From an uncultured bacterium (GTDB lineage Bacteria; Planctomycetota; UBA1135; UBA2386): DNA of 33,833 bases. The notes beneath the pieces are model-generated. The model did no database searches. It was given only the letters and a program-made list of their open reading frames with translations, and was not told where the DNA came from. A program made the position numbers and the translations under genes. The stretch covers positions 1 to 33,833 of the forward strand of contig CALCZA010000135.1 of the NCBI GenBank assembly GCA_937906475.1. The letters run 5' to 3'. Each line of letters starts with the position of its first letter. Within the stretch, counting starts at the first letter, position 1. Below are positions 15,904 through 24,275 of the stretch, in pieces.

Positions 15904-16365
15904 CGCATCAGCTTGCCGCTTCGCGCGCGGAAGACAAGCGAGCGGCTAGTTGTCGCCCAGCGCCAGATGGAATGCGTTGTTGACGCGCGTGGTGTTGCTG
16001 AGGACCGACGCGGCGACCACGCCGGGCTGAAGGTCGAACTCCAAGCCGAATGACGAAGTCTTGGCTGATCCCATTCTTGTTGCACGGCAAGTCGTTGTTG
16101 GTGGGCGGTGGCGAACTTGTGCTGGCAGCGGGCCAAGCACCCGCAGTCAGGGCGAGCCGGATGCCTTGGTGATCGGAGATGTCGCGGAATCTCGTCCGAA
16201 CTGCGCCGCTGGGCGTGGCCACTTCTTCGTGGCTGTTGCGGCATTGCGCGCGGCCTGCGATGCTACCTTGCTCGGTCTGTCCGCTGCCCCTCCAGCGGGA
16301 ACCGTGCCGGCGCCTTGGCCCGAGCTGAGTCGCCCCTTGCGGCTTGGCATGCCGCTGCTTTCCCA
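15904..16365. other. Divergent interval with a possible gene fragment
   Basis: These 462 bases separate the minus-strand oxygenase gene from the plus-strand TMTC-like gene. The only protein-like stretch is the minus-strand fragment at 15946-16074. The plus-strand frame open from 16108 to 16365 is Arg/Cys-rich and is not counted as coding. Promoters for both flanking genes should lie here, but I could not identify them. Confidence 0.45.
15946..16074 (-). pseudogene. Short coding-like fragment, possible C-terminal gene remnant
   Basis: From the ATG at 16074 to the TAG at 15946 the minus strand encodes 42 residues. Their make-up looks like a real protein end (SFGLEFDLQPGVVAASV, NNAFHLALGDN), unlike the Arg/Pro-rich shadows around it. 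There is no ribosome site, and upstream in this frame the protein-like character fades. In the neighbouring minus-strand frame the upstream stretch (about 16065-16165) looks more protein-like, so a frameshifted gene is one explanation. A true small protein is the other. I do not recognise the family. Confidence 0.3.
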
Positions 16366-19215
16366 ATGATTGAGTTCGTTCACGACTTGCAGAAGAAGCA
16401 GTTCGCACCGGTCGCCCCGACGGTGTCCCCGCGTTGGCAGAGCTTTGCCATCATGCTGGGGCTCGCGCTGATGGTGTATTTGGCGGCTGCGCTCGGCGCC
16501 GAACTGCTGATGTTCGACGACGCGTTCTACTTCGGGCCGGAACCGGAAAATCCCGAGTTCGTTGCAGGGTTCACAACCGTCGCGACCCAACCGATCGCGA
16601 ACGCCTACCTGCCGGTTGCGCACTTGTCATTGTGGTTTGACTACAAGCTTGGCGCCGGCTCGTCGTTCTTGCCGCACATGCACGCGCTCTTGTTGCACGG
16701 ACTTGCCGGTGTGATGTTAGCGCGGTTGCTGTTGCAACTCGGCGTGTCGCGAACCATCGCGCACATTGCCGCGGCGTTGTTCGTCGTGCACCCTGCCCTG
16801 TGCGAATCGGTCGCGTGGGTGAGCAGCAGGAAATACGTGCTGTCCGGTTTGTTTACGTTCGCGGCGCTCTACCAAACGGTGCGCTTTGCGCAGGTGGCGT
16901 CGTTGTGGCGCGCTGGCTTGCTGGCGGTGCTGGCGGCGGCGGCGATGTTCAGCAATGCGACCTCGGTGGTCTTGCCGTTGTTGTCTGTTGGCGTCGTGAT
17001 GTGGAGCCAAGGACCGCGCGTGAGATGGATTGCACCGGCGGTGTTGTTTGCCGTGACGGTTCCGATCGCGCTCTACCATCAATCCGTCGCAGCGGCACAA
17101 GGCACATTGGTCGCAGCGGATGCAATGGAGCGGTTGCAGCAAGCGCCCGGTGCTTTCTGGCATTACTTGCGAACAGCGGTGTGGCCAGCCGAGTTGAACG
17201 TTCTCTATCCCGAGATCAACACCCTCGCGGTCTTTCGTGAGCAGTGGGTGGCAGGTGTTATTGCAGTCAGCGCGTTTGCTGTTTGCGGTGTGGTGTTTTG
17301 GTTCTGGCGTTCGACGCGCGTGATGGCTGCCGGCCTGTTGACGTTCGTCGTCGCGCTGCTGCCGTTCAATACTGCCTTCCCGGCATCGGCGATTGCCGCT
17401 GCGGATCGCTACCTCTACCTCGCAGTTCCCGGGTTGGCGCTCGCTATCGTTGCGTTGACCGCACTCGTGCATCGGCGCGGGCCATGGCTGGCGGCAGCCC
17501 TGGCGTTGCCGTTGGCCTGGCTCGCAGGCAGTCGCGCGCACGACTTCCAAGATGAAGCGACGCTGTGGCAAACGAGCCTCGCTGTCGACGAAGACAATGC
17601 CGTGGCGCATATCAACCGCGCGGTCGCGATCTGGAACTCGGCCGGCATGGAGCGTCGCGAGTTGCCCATCGAAGACTACGAACGTCATCTACAGGCGGCG
17701 ATCACGGCGGCGCGCTATCCGATCCACGAACTGAATGCGCGCCGCAAGTTGCTGCCGTTGCAGATGGGCCGTGCCGATTACGAGGGCGCAGCAGCGAATG
17801 CGATGGCTGCGATTGCTGCGGCGAAGGCGCAGTTGGCTAGCGAGAATGCCGCGCCGCGTATCGATCTCGCCTCTGCTGGCTTGCTGCAAATCCGGATCGA
17901 ATCGTTTGAACCGCTGCAGTTGAGTGGCAACGAGTTCGCGGCGGATGAAGTTCTCGCCACGGTCAAGGCGCAGGCGCCGGAGTCTCCTGATGTGATTGCG
18001 TTCCAGGCGTTGCGCGACCTTGCCGGGCGGCGCGATGAGTTGTTGGCGTTGGCCGACGCCGGCAAAGCGCCGCGTCTCGCCAAGGATGACCCGCGTGGTC
18101 TTGCCGTCGATGCGGTCTTGGCTGCGGCGATCAAGCTACACGAAGACCACCACGGGCTCTGGTTGTCGCAGGCGTTGTGGAACCAGGCTCGCGACAAGAC
18201 GACTGCGGCGCTGCGTTGCTTCAAAAAGGCGACCGAACTGCGGCCGGATGCCGTGACCGGTTGGCTGTCCGCGGCTCGCATGTTGCGCGAGAAGAGCATG
18301 TATTCGTCGGCGCTCAAATATGCGCAGGATGGTTGGCGGAACCGTCGCGATCCGCGCTTGCTGCAAGAACTGGCGTTGTCGCTGGTCGGCCTCAACCGGC
18401 TTAAGGATGCCGAGCGCTATATGTCGGCGTACATGCAGCTCGAGCCCGACGATAAGGACTCTGGCAAGATCTTGGCGAACCTGTTGATCGGTCGCGCCTA
18501 CACGTTGCTGTCTGATCAGTCGCAGCGTGCAACTGTTCGCAAGTTGGTTGCCGATGCGCTGCGCTACAACGCGGATGAGACCAAGGCGCATCTCGTGCTT
18601 GGTCGACTGGCACACGAAGAGAAGAAGTTCGCGACGGCGGTGCGCCACCTCGAGATTGCCTTCGAGTTGCTGCCGACGTTTGATGATGCGCGCAAGCAGT
18701 TGACGCGCAGCTTGGCGGCGCTCGGCTTTGCGCAACTCTTCAGCAAGAACGAGGAGGGCACCACGGATGCGTGGTTGCGTTGCCTTGAGGTCGCGCCGAC
18801 GGACTTTGACAAGGAAGCTGTCGAGCGGCAGCTCAAGCTAGCCTGGACTCGACTTGAGGGGCGCGGCTTGAAGCGCTCGAGGAATGGCGACATCGACGGC
18901 GCGATCGCGGATTTCCGCCGCTGCCTGAAGATTGACCCGGAAATGCATTGGGCCGCGTGGTTGTTGGCGACCGCGCTGCAGGCGCAGGAGAATGTTGATC
19001 TGGTCGAACTCGAAGGCCTTTGCCGCAAGGCGTTGGCCTTTCAGCTCAAGAACGGCATCGATGCGAGTCGTCAGTCCTACTTGCTGGCAACGACCTTGCA
19101 GCGCCAAGGCAACGAGGATGAGGCCCGCGAGGTCGCGATCGAATACCTGAAGAAGCCTTCCGAGGACGCGGATTCGAAGGTGTTGGAAGTTCTTAAGGCA
19201 CTCGCCGGCAGCTGA
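16366..19215 (+). CDS. TMTC-like multi-pass membrane protein with C-terminal TPR domain
   Basis: A 949-residue protein from the ATG at 16366; the upstream open frame is Arg-rich and unlikely. The first half is a multi-pass membrane domain of the GT-C glycosyltransferase type. A membrane helix (about 27-49) is followed by the acidic pair DD (51-52) in MFDDAFYFG. Then come HALLLHGLAGVMLARLL and ALFVVHPALCESVAWVSSRKYVLSGLF, a pattern typical of TMTC-like O-mannosyltransferase relatives with TPR tails. From about residue 440 it is soluble and helical with TPR units (TTAALRCFKKATELRPDA, DIDGAIADFRRCLKIDP). It may glycosylate exported proteins from a lipid-linked sugar; that is inferred from the fold. 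Neighbours give no glycan pathway. It is probably transcribed alone. Confidence 0.75.
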   Translation: MIEFVHDLQKKQFAPVAPTVSPRWQSFAIMLGLALMVYLAAALGAELLMFDDAFYFGPEPENPEFVAGFTTVATQPIANAYLPVAHLSLWFDYKLGAGSSFLPHMHALLLHGLAGVMLARLLLQLGVSRTIAHIAAALFVVHPALCESVAWVSSRKYVLSGLFTFAALYQTVRFAQVASLWRAGLLAVLAAAAMFSNATSVVLPLLSVGVVMWSQGPRVRWIAPAVLFAVTVPIALYHQSVAAAQGTLVAADAMERLQQAPGAFWHYLRTAVWPAELNVLYPEINTLAVFREQWVAGVIAVSAFAVCGVVFWFWRSTRVMAAGLLTFVVALLPFNTAFPASAIAAADRYLYLAVPGLALAIVALTALVHRRGPWLAAALALPLAWLAGSRAHDFQDEATLWQTSLAVDEDNAVAHINRAVAIWNSAGMERRELPIEDYERHLQAAITAARYPIHELNARRKLLPLQMGRADYEGAAANAMAAIAAAKAQLASENAAPRIDLASAGLLQIRIESFEPLQLSGNEFAADEVLATVKAQAPESPDVIAFQALRDLAGRRDELLALADAGKAPRLAKDDPRGLAVDAVLAAAIKLHEDHHGLWLSQALWNQARDKTTAALRCFKKATELRPDAVTGWLSAARMLREKSMYSSALKYAQDGWRNRRDPRLLQELALSLVGLNRLKDAERYMSAYMQLEPDDKDSGKILANLLIGRAYTLLSDQSQRATVRKLVADALRYNADETKAHLVLGRLAHEEKKFATAVRHLEIAFELLPTFDDARKQLTRSLAALGFAQLFSKNEEGTTDAWLRCLEVAPTDFDKEAVERQLKLAWTRLEGRGLKRSRNGDIDGAIADFRRCLKIDPEMHWAAWLLATALQAQENVDLVELEGLCRKALAFQLKNGIDASRQSYLLATTLQRQGNEDEAREVAIEYLKKPSEDADSKVLEVLKALAGS

Positions 19216-19486
19216 GCGGGCATCGGTTGCGCAGATTCCCGCGCGACTACCGGCAGCGCTCCGTTGCGCGAGCGGCGCTCGACCGCTATGTTGCGGTCCA
19301 CCATGGTTAGGTCAATCTTGGTGAACGGTCAGCCCCCAATCATCCGGGGGATTCTTCAGTCTGCTGGTCCGCGTCTTGGTCAGAGTTCGTTGCTTCGGCG
19401 GTGACTTTTGGTCAGGTCGCAGCCTCTCCTAGCGAGGGGTGCCTCCTAGTCAGAGGCAGTCTCTTATTCAGAGACAGGGAGTTGTC
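19216..19486 (+). other. Intergenic leader region upstream of the membrane protein
   Basis: These 271 bases hold no convincing gene. A C5/G5 hairpin lies at 19333-19350 without a T tail. The last third holds the three regular hairpins at 19423-19475, directly before the ribosome site of the next gene. Confidence 0.4.
19423..19475 (+). repeat. Three tandem 18-nt hairpin repeats before the start codon
   Basis: Hairpins at 19423-19439, 19441-19457 and 19459-19475 each have a 5-bp stem, a 7-nt loop and a 5-bp return, with one base between units: an exact 18-nt period. The stems of units 2 and 3 are gcctc/gaggc and gtctc/gagac, a compensatory change that keeps pairing. The first unit pairs with one G-U. 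The third ends one base before GGGAG, the ribosome site of the next gene, so folding could affect translation. Confidence 0.6.
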
Positions 19487-20116
19487 GTGGCGCGTAAGAC
19501 AAGCGATATCGCAATGCTGCTCGGTTCGAGTAGTAAGTCTCGTTCAGGTCGAGGCGGAGGCCTCACCGGCAAGTTGGTTGGGTTCATCGACTCGATGCTG
19601 GGTCGCAAGAGCAAGCGACGTCGGCATGAACGTCGCGAACAGACGGTGCCAATGCTGGTGTTCGGCGTTGCCGTTCTGCTCGCGTTCGGTGGTGGCTACG
19701 CGATTGGCGGTGGCTTCGGCGATCAGGGCGACGGAACCAACCCGCTGCGGGCATCAGGTCGCTCCCCGTCGTTTGTCGACGAGATCGAAACGCGGCCGAT
19801 GGCGGGGGAAGCGTTCATCGTGTCCGCCTACCCTGGCGAACTGGCTGCAGATGCCAAGGTCCTGGCGCACAGCCTCAGCCAATACCTGCAAACTCAGGGT
19901 CTGGCCAAGGTTCGCCCATACCCGTGGCCGCAAGTTAATGGCACACTTTGGGTTGTGGCCGTCTACTTCGACGGTGAAGCGGAAGCCGAGAAGACTAGGC
20001 AACTGCTCGATGGGCTACCTGCAGACGTTCCGGACGAGATGTTCTGTAACATCCGTAAGGCCGATGCCAATACGCCGACCGGATGGCCAGGTCGGGTCGT
20101 TATCCCGAATGAGTGA
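19487..20116 (+). CDS. Single-pass membrane protein of unknown function
   Basis: A 209-residue protein from the GTG at 19487, chosen because GGGAG lies 5 nt upstream; a GTG at 19439 is in frame but has no spaced ribosome site. A basic N-terminus (GRKSKRRRHERRE) precedes one membrane helix (VPMLVFGVAVLLAFGGGYAI), so the tail is cytoplasmic and the rest outside. The outer domain of about 110 residues has an alternating beta-alpha pattern (AFIVSAYPGEL, LWVVAVYFDGEAEAEKTRQLL) that resembles a SPOR-type fold, but I see no firm signature. It sits before the small basic protein on the same strand. The family is not recognised; the three leader hairpins are the notable feature. Confidence 0.7.
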   Translation: MARKTSDIAMLLGSSSKSRSGRGGGLTGKLVGFIDSMLGRKSKRRRHERREQTVPMLVFGVAVLLAFGGGYAIGGGFGDQGDGTNPLRASGRSPSFVDEIETRPMAGEAFIVSAYPGELAADAKVLAHSLSQYLQTQGLAKVRPYPWPQVNGTLWVVAVYFDGEAEAEKTRQLLDGLPADVPDEMFCNIRKADANTPTGWPGRVVIPNE

Positions 20117-20233
20117 GCTGGTCTGTAGAGTTCGGGTTGGCTCATAAAGCCTTTATCGGGCCAGAAAGTCCTAATCGAGCTAGCCGGGGCCACTACCTTT
20201 CTACTAGGCTGCTCGCCCTCATTTTCCGCTGCC

Positions 20234-20266
20234 AGACAGTCCAACTGTCTTGCCTCACCGCAGGCA
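20234..20266 (+). other. Two short hairpins upstream of the small basic protein
   Basis: A 7-bp stem with a 3-nt loop (agacagt 20234-20240, actgtct 20244-20250) is followed immediately by a 5-bp stem with a 6-nt loop (tgcct 20251-20255, aggca 20262-20266). They lie about 40-70 nt before the ATG. No T tail follows, so a leader structure is more likely than a terminator. Confidence 0.35.
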
Positions 20267-20304
20267 GCCGATACCGAATCTGATCTGTAGAACGTACTTA
20301 TCCA

Positions 20305-20517
20305 ATGTCTATCCACAGCAGTCTGAAGGCCTCCGGAACGGGTAGCGGCCAACGCAACGTCTGGACCCGCGTCGAGCGCCTCGCCGCTCTGAAGAAGGAT
20401 GGCCGCTGGACCCCCGAAGAGGGCGTCACTGGCCTCCCGAAGGTGCGCACCAAGTTCAAGGTCGTCACCAAGAAGAAGAAGAAGAAGAAGGACGAGGACG
20501 AGAAGAAGGACAAGTAA
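20305..20517 (+). CDS. PVC small basic protein (TIGR04137-like)
   Basis: A 70-residue, strongly basic protein. It begins MSIHSSLK, has a central NVWTRVERLAALKKDGRW and GLPKVRTKFKVV, and ends in seven lysines followed by an acidic/basic tail. This is the pattern I recall for the small basic protein family of Chlamydiae, Verrucomicrobia and Planctomycetes, whose function is unknown. The family may bind nucleic acid or ribosomes, judging only from charge. The AAG codon run at 20471-20490 encodes the Lys tail. No good Shine-Dalgarno is visible before the ATG. Upstream is a spacer of 188 bp with two hairpins, so it probably has its own promoter. Confidence 0.85.
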   Translation: MSIHSSLKASGTGSGQRNVWTRVERLAALKKDGRWTPEEGVTGLPKVRTKFKVVTKKKKKKKDEDEKKDK

Positions 20518-20626
20518 GCCGCGTGCTTGCTTCGTCGCTGCCGCCAGCAAGTAGGCGCGCGATGAGAGCGCCCCCCTCCAGCGTCCCAAGTTCTTAGTCT
20601 TCCTATCTTAAACGTCTTGGGTACCC

Positions 20627-21787
20627 GTGGCTTCTGAAGACATCGGTCTGTCTAGTCGCGTTCGCGGCATTGAGCCGAGTGGCATTCGTCGCATCTTCGA
20701 ATTGATGGCGTCGATGAAGGACCCGATCAATCTGTCGATTGGGCAAGCGCACTACGATCCTCCCAAGGAGTTGATCGATGCTGCGTGCAACGCCATGCGT
20801 GACGGCTTCAACCGTTACACGATGACCCAGGGCCTGCCGGAGTTGAACGATGCCGTGCTCGACGACGTCGAGAAACGACTCGGCAAACGCCCCGAGACTT
20901 GCCTGCTGACCAGCGGGGTCTCAGGCGGCTTGATGCTGTCGTTCTTGAGTCTGCTCGATCCCGGTGACGAGATCTTGCTGCCGGATCCCTACTTCGTGAT
21001 GTATCGCCACCTAGCGAACCTCTGCGGAGCGACGGTCAAGTACTACAACACCTACCCCAAGCAGGACGGCGAACGCTTCGCGATTGATACTGATGAGATT
21101 GATCGCCTGGTGACTGACAAGACCAAGATCGTCTTCGTCAACTCGCCGAGCAATCCAACGGGTGGCATGTTGACGCGCCAAGAGATCCAAGGCGTCTGTA
21201 AGGCTGCCGAACGTGTTGGTGCCTACGTAGTCAGCGATGAGATCTACGATATGTTCTGCTACGCCGACGACTATGCGTCGCCGGTGGAATACACCGATCG
21301 CTGCATCCAGCTCGGTGGCTTCAGCAAGAGCTATGGCGTGCCGGGTTGGCGCATGGGATACGCGACCGGGCCTAGCAATGTGCTCGACGCACTGAAGACC
21401 TTGCAGCAGTTCTCGTTCGTCTGTGCGCCGGCGCCGTTCCAGCACGCGTTGCTGAAAGCGATGCCGGAGATCGACTTAACGCCGTATCGCGAGCAATACC
21501 GTGGCAAGCGCGACATGGTCGTACGCGACTTGCACCCGAGCTACGCACTGTCCAAGCCGGAAGGTGCCTTCTACGCGTTCCCGCGTTTGCCGCGCGATAA
21601 GAACGGCGTGCCGGTGGCGAGCGATGTGTTTATCGAGGCCGCCGTCGAACAGAACGTTCTGATTGTGCCGGGCAAGGCGTTCTCGGTGCACGATACGCAC
21701 TTTCGATTGTCGTTCGCAGCGAGTGATGAACACCTCGCCGCTGGCATCAAGGTGCTGAACGAACTCGCCGATCGGTTCTCAAGCTAG
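20627..21787 (+). CDS. PLP-dependent aminotransferase, class I/II
   Basis: A 386-residue cytosolic enzyme of fold type I, starting at GTG 20627. NLSIGQAHYDPP (35-46) is the N-terminal substrate-side motif. VNSPSNPTGG (171-180) and SDEIYD (203-208) bind the cofactor ring. GGFSKSYGVPGWRMGY carries the Schiff-base lysine (Lys234). The Arg that binds the substrate carboxylate is in HFRLSFAA near the C-terminus. The family includes aspartate and aromatic aminotransferases; the exact substrate cannot be told. It is followed after 12 bp by queE on the same strand, so the two are probably co-transcribed, although queuosine synthesis needs no known aminotransferase. Confidence 0.92.
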   Translation: MASEDIGLSSRVRGIEPSGIRRIFELMASMKDPINLSIGQAHYDPPKELIDAACNAMRDGFNRYTMTQGLPELNDAVLDDVEKRLGKRPETCLLTSGVSGGLMLSFLSLLDPGDEILLPDPYFVMYRHLANLCGATVKYYNTYPKQDGERFAIDTDEIDRLVTDKTKIVFVNSPSNPTGGMLTRQEIQGVCKAAERVGAYVVSDEIYDMFCYADDYASPVEYTDRCIQLGGFSKSYGVPGWRMGYATGPSNVLDALKTLQQFSFVCAPAPFQHALLKAMPEIDLTPYREQYRGKRDMVVRDLHPSYALSKPEGAFYAFPRLPRDKNGVPVASDVFIEAAVEQNVLIVPGKAFSVHDTHFRLSFAASDEHLAAGIKVLNELADRFSS

Positions 21788-21799
21788 GTTGCCAACGCC

Positions 21800-22657
21800 A
21801 TGGACCTGCGGCGAGCACTAACTGACCTCAAATCGAAGCAGGTGCAGGACCAGCGCGAAGCCAAGGAAGCGCGCGCTCCACTGATTGAGATCTTTCACTC
21901 GATTCAGGGTGAGGGACGGTTCGTCGGCGCTCCGATGACGTTCTTGCGCACGGCGACCTGTCCACTGCGATGTAGCTACTGCGACACGCCGAACAGCTAC
22001 GAAGCTGCAGCAAGCGCGCCAGTGAACTTCGGCGTGCGCACGCAGCAAGAACCTAATCCGGTGCGCGCGAGTCGTGCCGCCGAACTGTGTCGGCAAGTTA
22101 GCCAGGCTGCGATGCCCGGACTCAAGCAACCGCGCGTCAGCGTCACCGGTGGCGAACCGTTGGTGTTCCCCGAGTTCGTGCAGCAGTTCGGCAGAGTCGT
22201 GCGCGATCAAGGTATGCGCATGCACCTAGAGACGGCGGCGATCGACCCGGATGCGCTGGCGAGTTGCATCAGCCAGATCGACCATCTCAGCGCCGACTAC
22301 AAGCTGCCCGAGACTCTCGACAAGCCGCAGCACAAGAAGTTGCTGCTGATGCCGGGAACGGACTACGGCACGTTGCACGTCAAGTGCTGCGAGATCGCGC
22401 TGCGTCGCGGCGCGTCGGTCGACGTCAAGATCGTGCTGACGGATCGAGTGCAAGATCCAGCCTTGGAGCAAGCCCTCGAGAACTTGCTGCCGGTGCGCGA
22501 CAAGATCCTGTTGGTATTGCAGCCGGTGACGCCATTTGGCGCCGTCAAGCGGCCGCTGCCGGCGCGCGATCTCGAGCGTTTTGTCGCCATGGCCGTTCGG
22601 CACAAGTTCGACGTCCGAGTGGTGCCGCAGATCCACAAGACGATGAACCTGCCCTAG
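21800..22657 (+). CDS. queE: 7-carboxy-7-deazaguanine synthase (QueE), radical SAM
   Basis: A 285-residue radical SAM enzyme. After a charged N-terminal stretch come [15 protein letters not shown] (31-45), diagnostic for QueE, and the cluster motif CPLRCSYC (Cys54, Cys58, Cys61; CX3CX2C). VSVTGGEPL follows, then LSADYKLP and [12 protein letters not shown] at the C-terminus. QueE converts 6-carboxy-tetrahydropterin to 7-carboxy-7-deazaguanine, the ring-contraction step toward preQ0 and queuosine in tRNA. The protein is longer than many QueE proteins (about 210-240), partly through an insert after the cluster motif (about 66-90). No queC, queD or queF is in the window. It is the second gene of a probable pair with the aminotransferase (12-bp gap). 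Confidence 0.93.
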   Translation: MDLRRALTDLKSKQVQDQREAKEARAPLIEIFHSIQGEGRFVGAPMTFLRTATCPLRCSYCDTPNSYEAAASAPVNFGVRTQQEPNPVRASRAAELCRQVSQAAMPGLKQPRVSVTGGEPLVFPEFVQQFGRVVRDQGMRMHLETAAIDPDALASCISQIDHLSADYKLPETLDKPQHKKLLLMPGTDYGTLHVKCCEIALRRGASVDVKIVLTDRVQDPALEQALENLLPVRDKILLVLQPVTPFGAVKRPLPARDLERFVAMAVRHKFDVRVVPQIHKTMNLP

Positions 22658-22723
22658 CCTGAGTTGCGGGGGTCGAAGTAACCTTTTGCGCGCGCGTTAC
22701 CAGGGACGTTCGAGAGGGTACTG

Positions 22724-24259
22724 TTGCTCCATATGATGCAACGCGGCAACTCTGTCTTGGGCGCCTGCCTAGGTCTTGTGATTGCAACGTCGATGGCACC
22801 GGTAAGCGCGTGCGCGCAGGGTCCGGTGTATCGCGAACGCTGGGGCTACCTGCACCTTGAGAATCGTCGTGCCGAAGTCTTCCACGAGTTGCGCGGTCGT
22901 TCCGAAACCGACGTCGCCAAGGTTGCCGAGATGTTGGTCGCACCAGACCTCGGGCTGCCGTTCGCGCCCGTCGCCAAGGCGCTCGCGTTCTTGCGTGGAG
23001 TCGAGGCCGACGACGCGTTCTTGATGCGTGCATCACTGGGAGCCTATGTGCTGCCCGAAGTCGTGGATCCCGCCGCGGCGCACGCGACGTGTCAGTTGGC
23101 CAACTTCTCGATCTTCTTGCCGTTCATGATGACGTCGCCTGGTGCGATGACGTTCGAGTTGACGGTTGGCAATGCAGCGGGCGACAAGGTTTGGTCGCAG
23201 TTGATCGAGCGCAACTGCAGTCTCGCCAATTTACGCATGGCGCAGTGCTCTGTCAGTGCGCCAGGTGCTGACCTTCCGGATGGCACCTACGAGGTCGAAG
23301 TGCGGACGTTGTTCGACGGCAAGGCTCCGCGCGAGCACGATCCACAGTTGCATTGGACGTTCTACGTGCTGCGCGGTTACCAACAGCGCGCCGAGGCGGC
23401 GATGACCAAGGTGATGACGTCGCGCGACGAACTCGAACCGCAACCGAAGGCATTGCTCGATGGCTTGGCGGCACAAGTGTCGCGCGCCTATGGCGGCGAT
23501 GCATTCGCCGTGCGAAGCGAGGCTGTGCGCGATCTTGAGTTGCTGGAGGCAGCCCTGGCGAACATTGCGGCGAAGCGTTCGCCATTGGCTGCGATGACTG
23601 GCAACGTCGCCACGGCATTGCCGGCGGGGGATATCGTGCAGTCGTGCGTCTTGCGCATGCCGAAGGACAGTTTGCCGCACCCGATGGTCGTGTTCGCGAC
23701 TGGTTCGCCTGCTTACGACGTTGGCTCACGAAGGCCTCTGTCACCGGTGATGCGCGAATCCAATTGGTTGCTGCAAGAGTTGGCTGGCTTTGGCGTCAGC
23801 GAGAAGTGGCACATCGCCACTATGGACTCGCCTGGCGGCGGACGTCCGTATGCCAAGGCGTTGCTTGCAGCGATCCGAGCGCTTCCCAAGGTGCTGCCTA
23901 CCGGGGGCACCAAGCCGCTGCTTGTCTGTGATCGTGAAGCGGCGGCGGTCGTTGGCATGCAGTTAACGAAGTTCCTGCCACACATCAGCGGTGTCGTTTT
24001 CGTCGGCGGTGGCGCCATGCCAGGTGCAGCAATTGACAAGCTGGGTAGCTTCCCAGTGCGGTACGTATCGCTCGCCAGCTATCCGGGATCTGCGGTCGTG
24101 GGCCGCACGCTCCAATACTTGCAAGCGCAGCGTAAGGTGGGCAAGTCCGTCGCCGATATCGCGCTGCTCCACGATCGGCAAGAGCCGTGGATGTTTGGCG
24201 TGTCGCGGTCGTTGCCGGAACTTCGCGCGTTTGCCGTGCAGCTTTTCGGCAAGCGGTAG
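22724..24259 (+). CDS. Exported protein with degenerate alpha/beta-hydrolase-like C-terminal domain
   Basis: A 511-residue protein from the TTG at 22724: GAGAGGG ends 5 nt before it, whereas the ATG at 22733 would be 14 nt away. The signal peptide ends near VSACAQG, so it is periplasmic or exported. Residues about 35-290 are unrecognised, with a beta-sandwich-like stretch (MTFELTVGNAAGD, GTYEVEVRTLFDG). From about 310 the order of strands resembles an alpha/beta hydrolase (HPMVVFATG, TMDSPGGGRPY, LLVCDREAAAVVGMQL, SGVVFVGGG). Where the G-x-S-x-G nucleophile elbow is expected the sequence is VCDREAA, with no serine. The domain may be non-catalytic. It converges with the methyltransferase gene, with only 16 bp between the stops. 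Confidence 0.65.
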   Translation: MLHMMQRGNSVLGACLGLVIATSMAPVSACAQGPVYRERWGYLHLENRRAEVFHELRGRSETDVAKVAEMLVAPDLGLPFAPVAKALAFLRGVEADDAFLMRASLGAYVLPEVVDPAAAHATCQLANFSIFLPFMMTSPGAMTFELTVGNAAGDKVWSQLIERNCSLANLRMAQCSVSAPGADLPDGTYEVEVRTLFDGKAPREHDPQLHWTFYVLRGYQQRAEAAMTKVMTSRDELEPQPKALLDGLAAQVSRAYGGDAFAVRSEAVRDLELLEAALANIAAKRSPLAAMTGNVATALPAGDIVQSCVLRMPKDSLPHPMVVFATGSPAYDVGSRRPLSPVMRESNWLLQELAGFGVSEKWHIATMDSPGGGRPYAKALLAAIRALPKVLPTGGTKPLLVCDREAAAVVGMQLTKFLPHISGVVFVGGGAMPGAAIDKLGSFPVRYVSLASYPGSAVVGRTLQYLQAQRKVGKSVADIALLHDRQEPWMFGVSRSLPELRAFAVQLFGKR

Positions 24260-24275
24260 CCGGGCGTTGGCTGGC

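Noticed and set aside
16108..16365. 86-residue N-terminal extension of the TMTC-like protein
   Set aside because: Arg- and Cys-rich, without protein-like pattern, and it overlaps the minus-strand fragment; the ATG at 16366 precedes a normal membrane-protein start.
20471..20490. AAG repeat resembling a microsatellite
   Set aside because: It is the codon run for the Lys tail of the small basic protein, a family trait, so it is not listed as a separate repeat.
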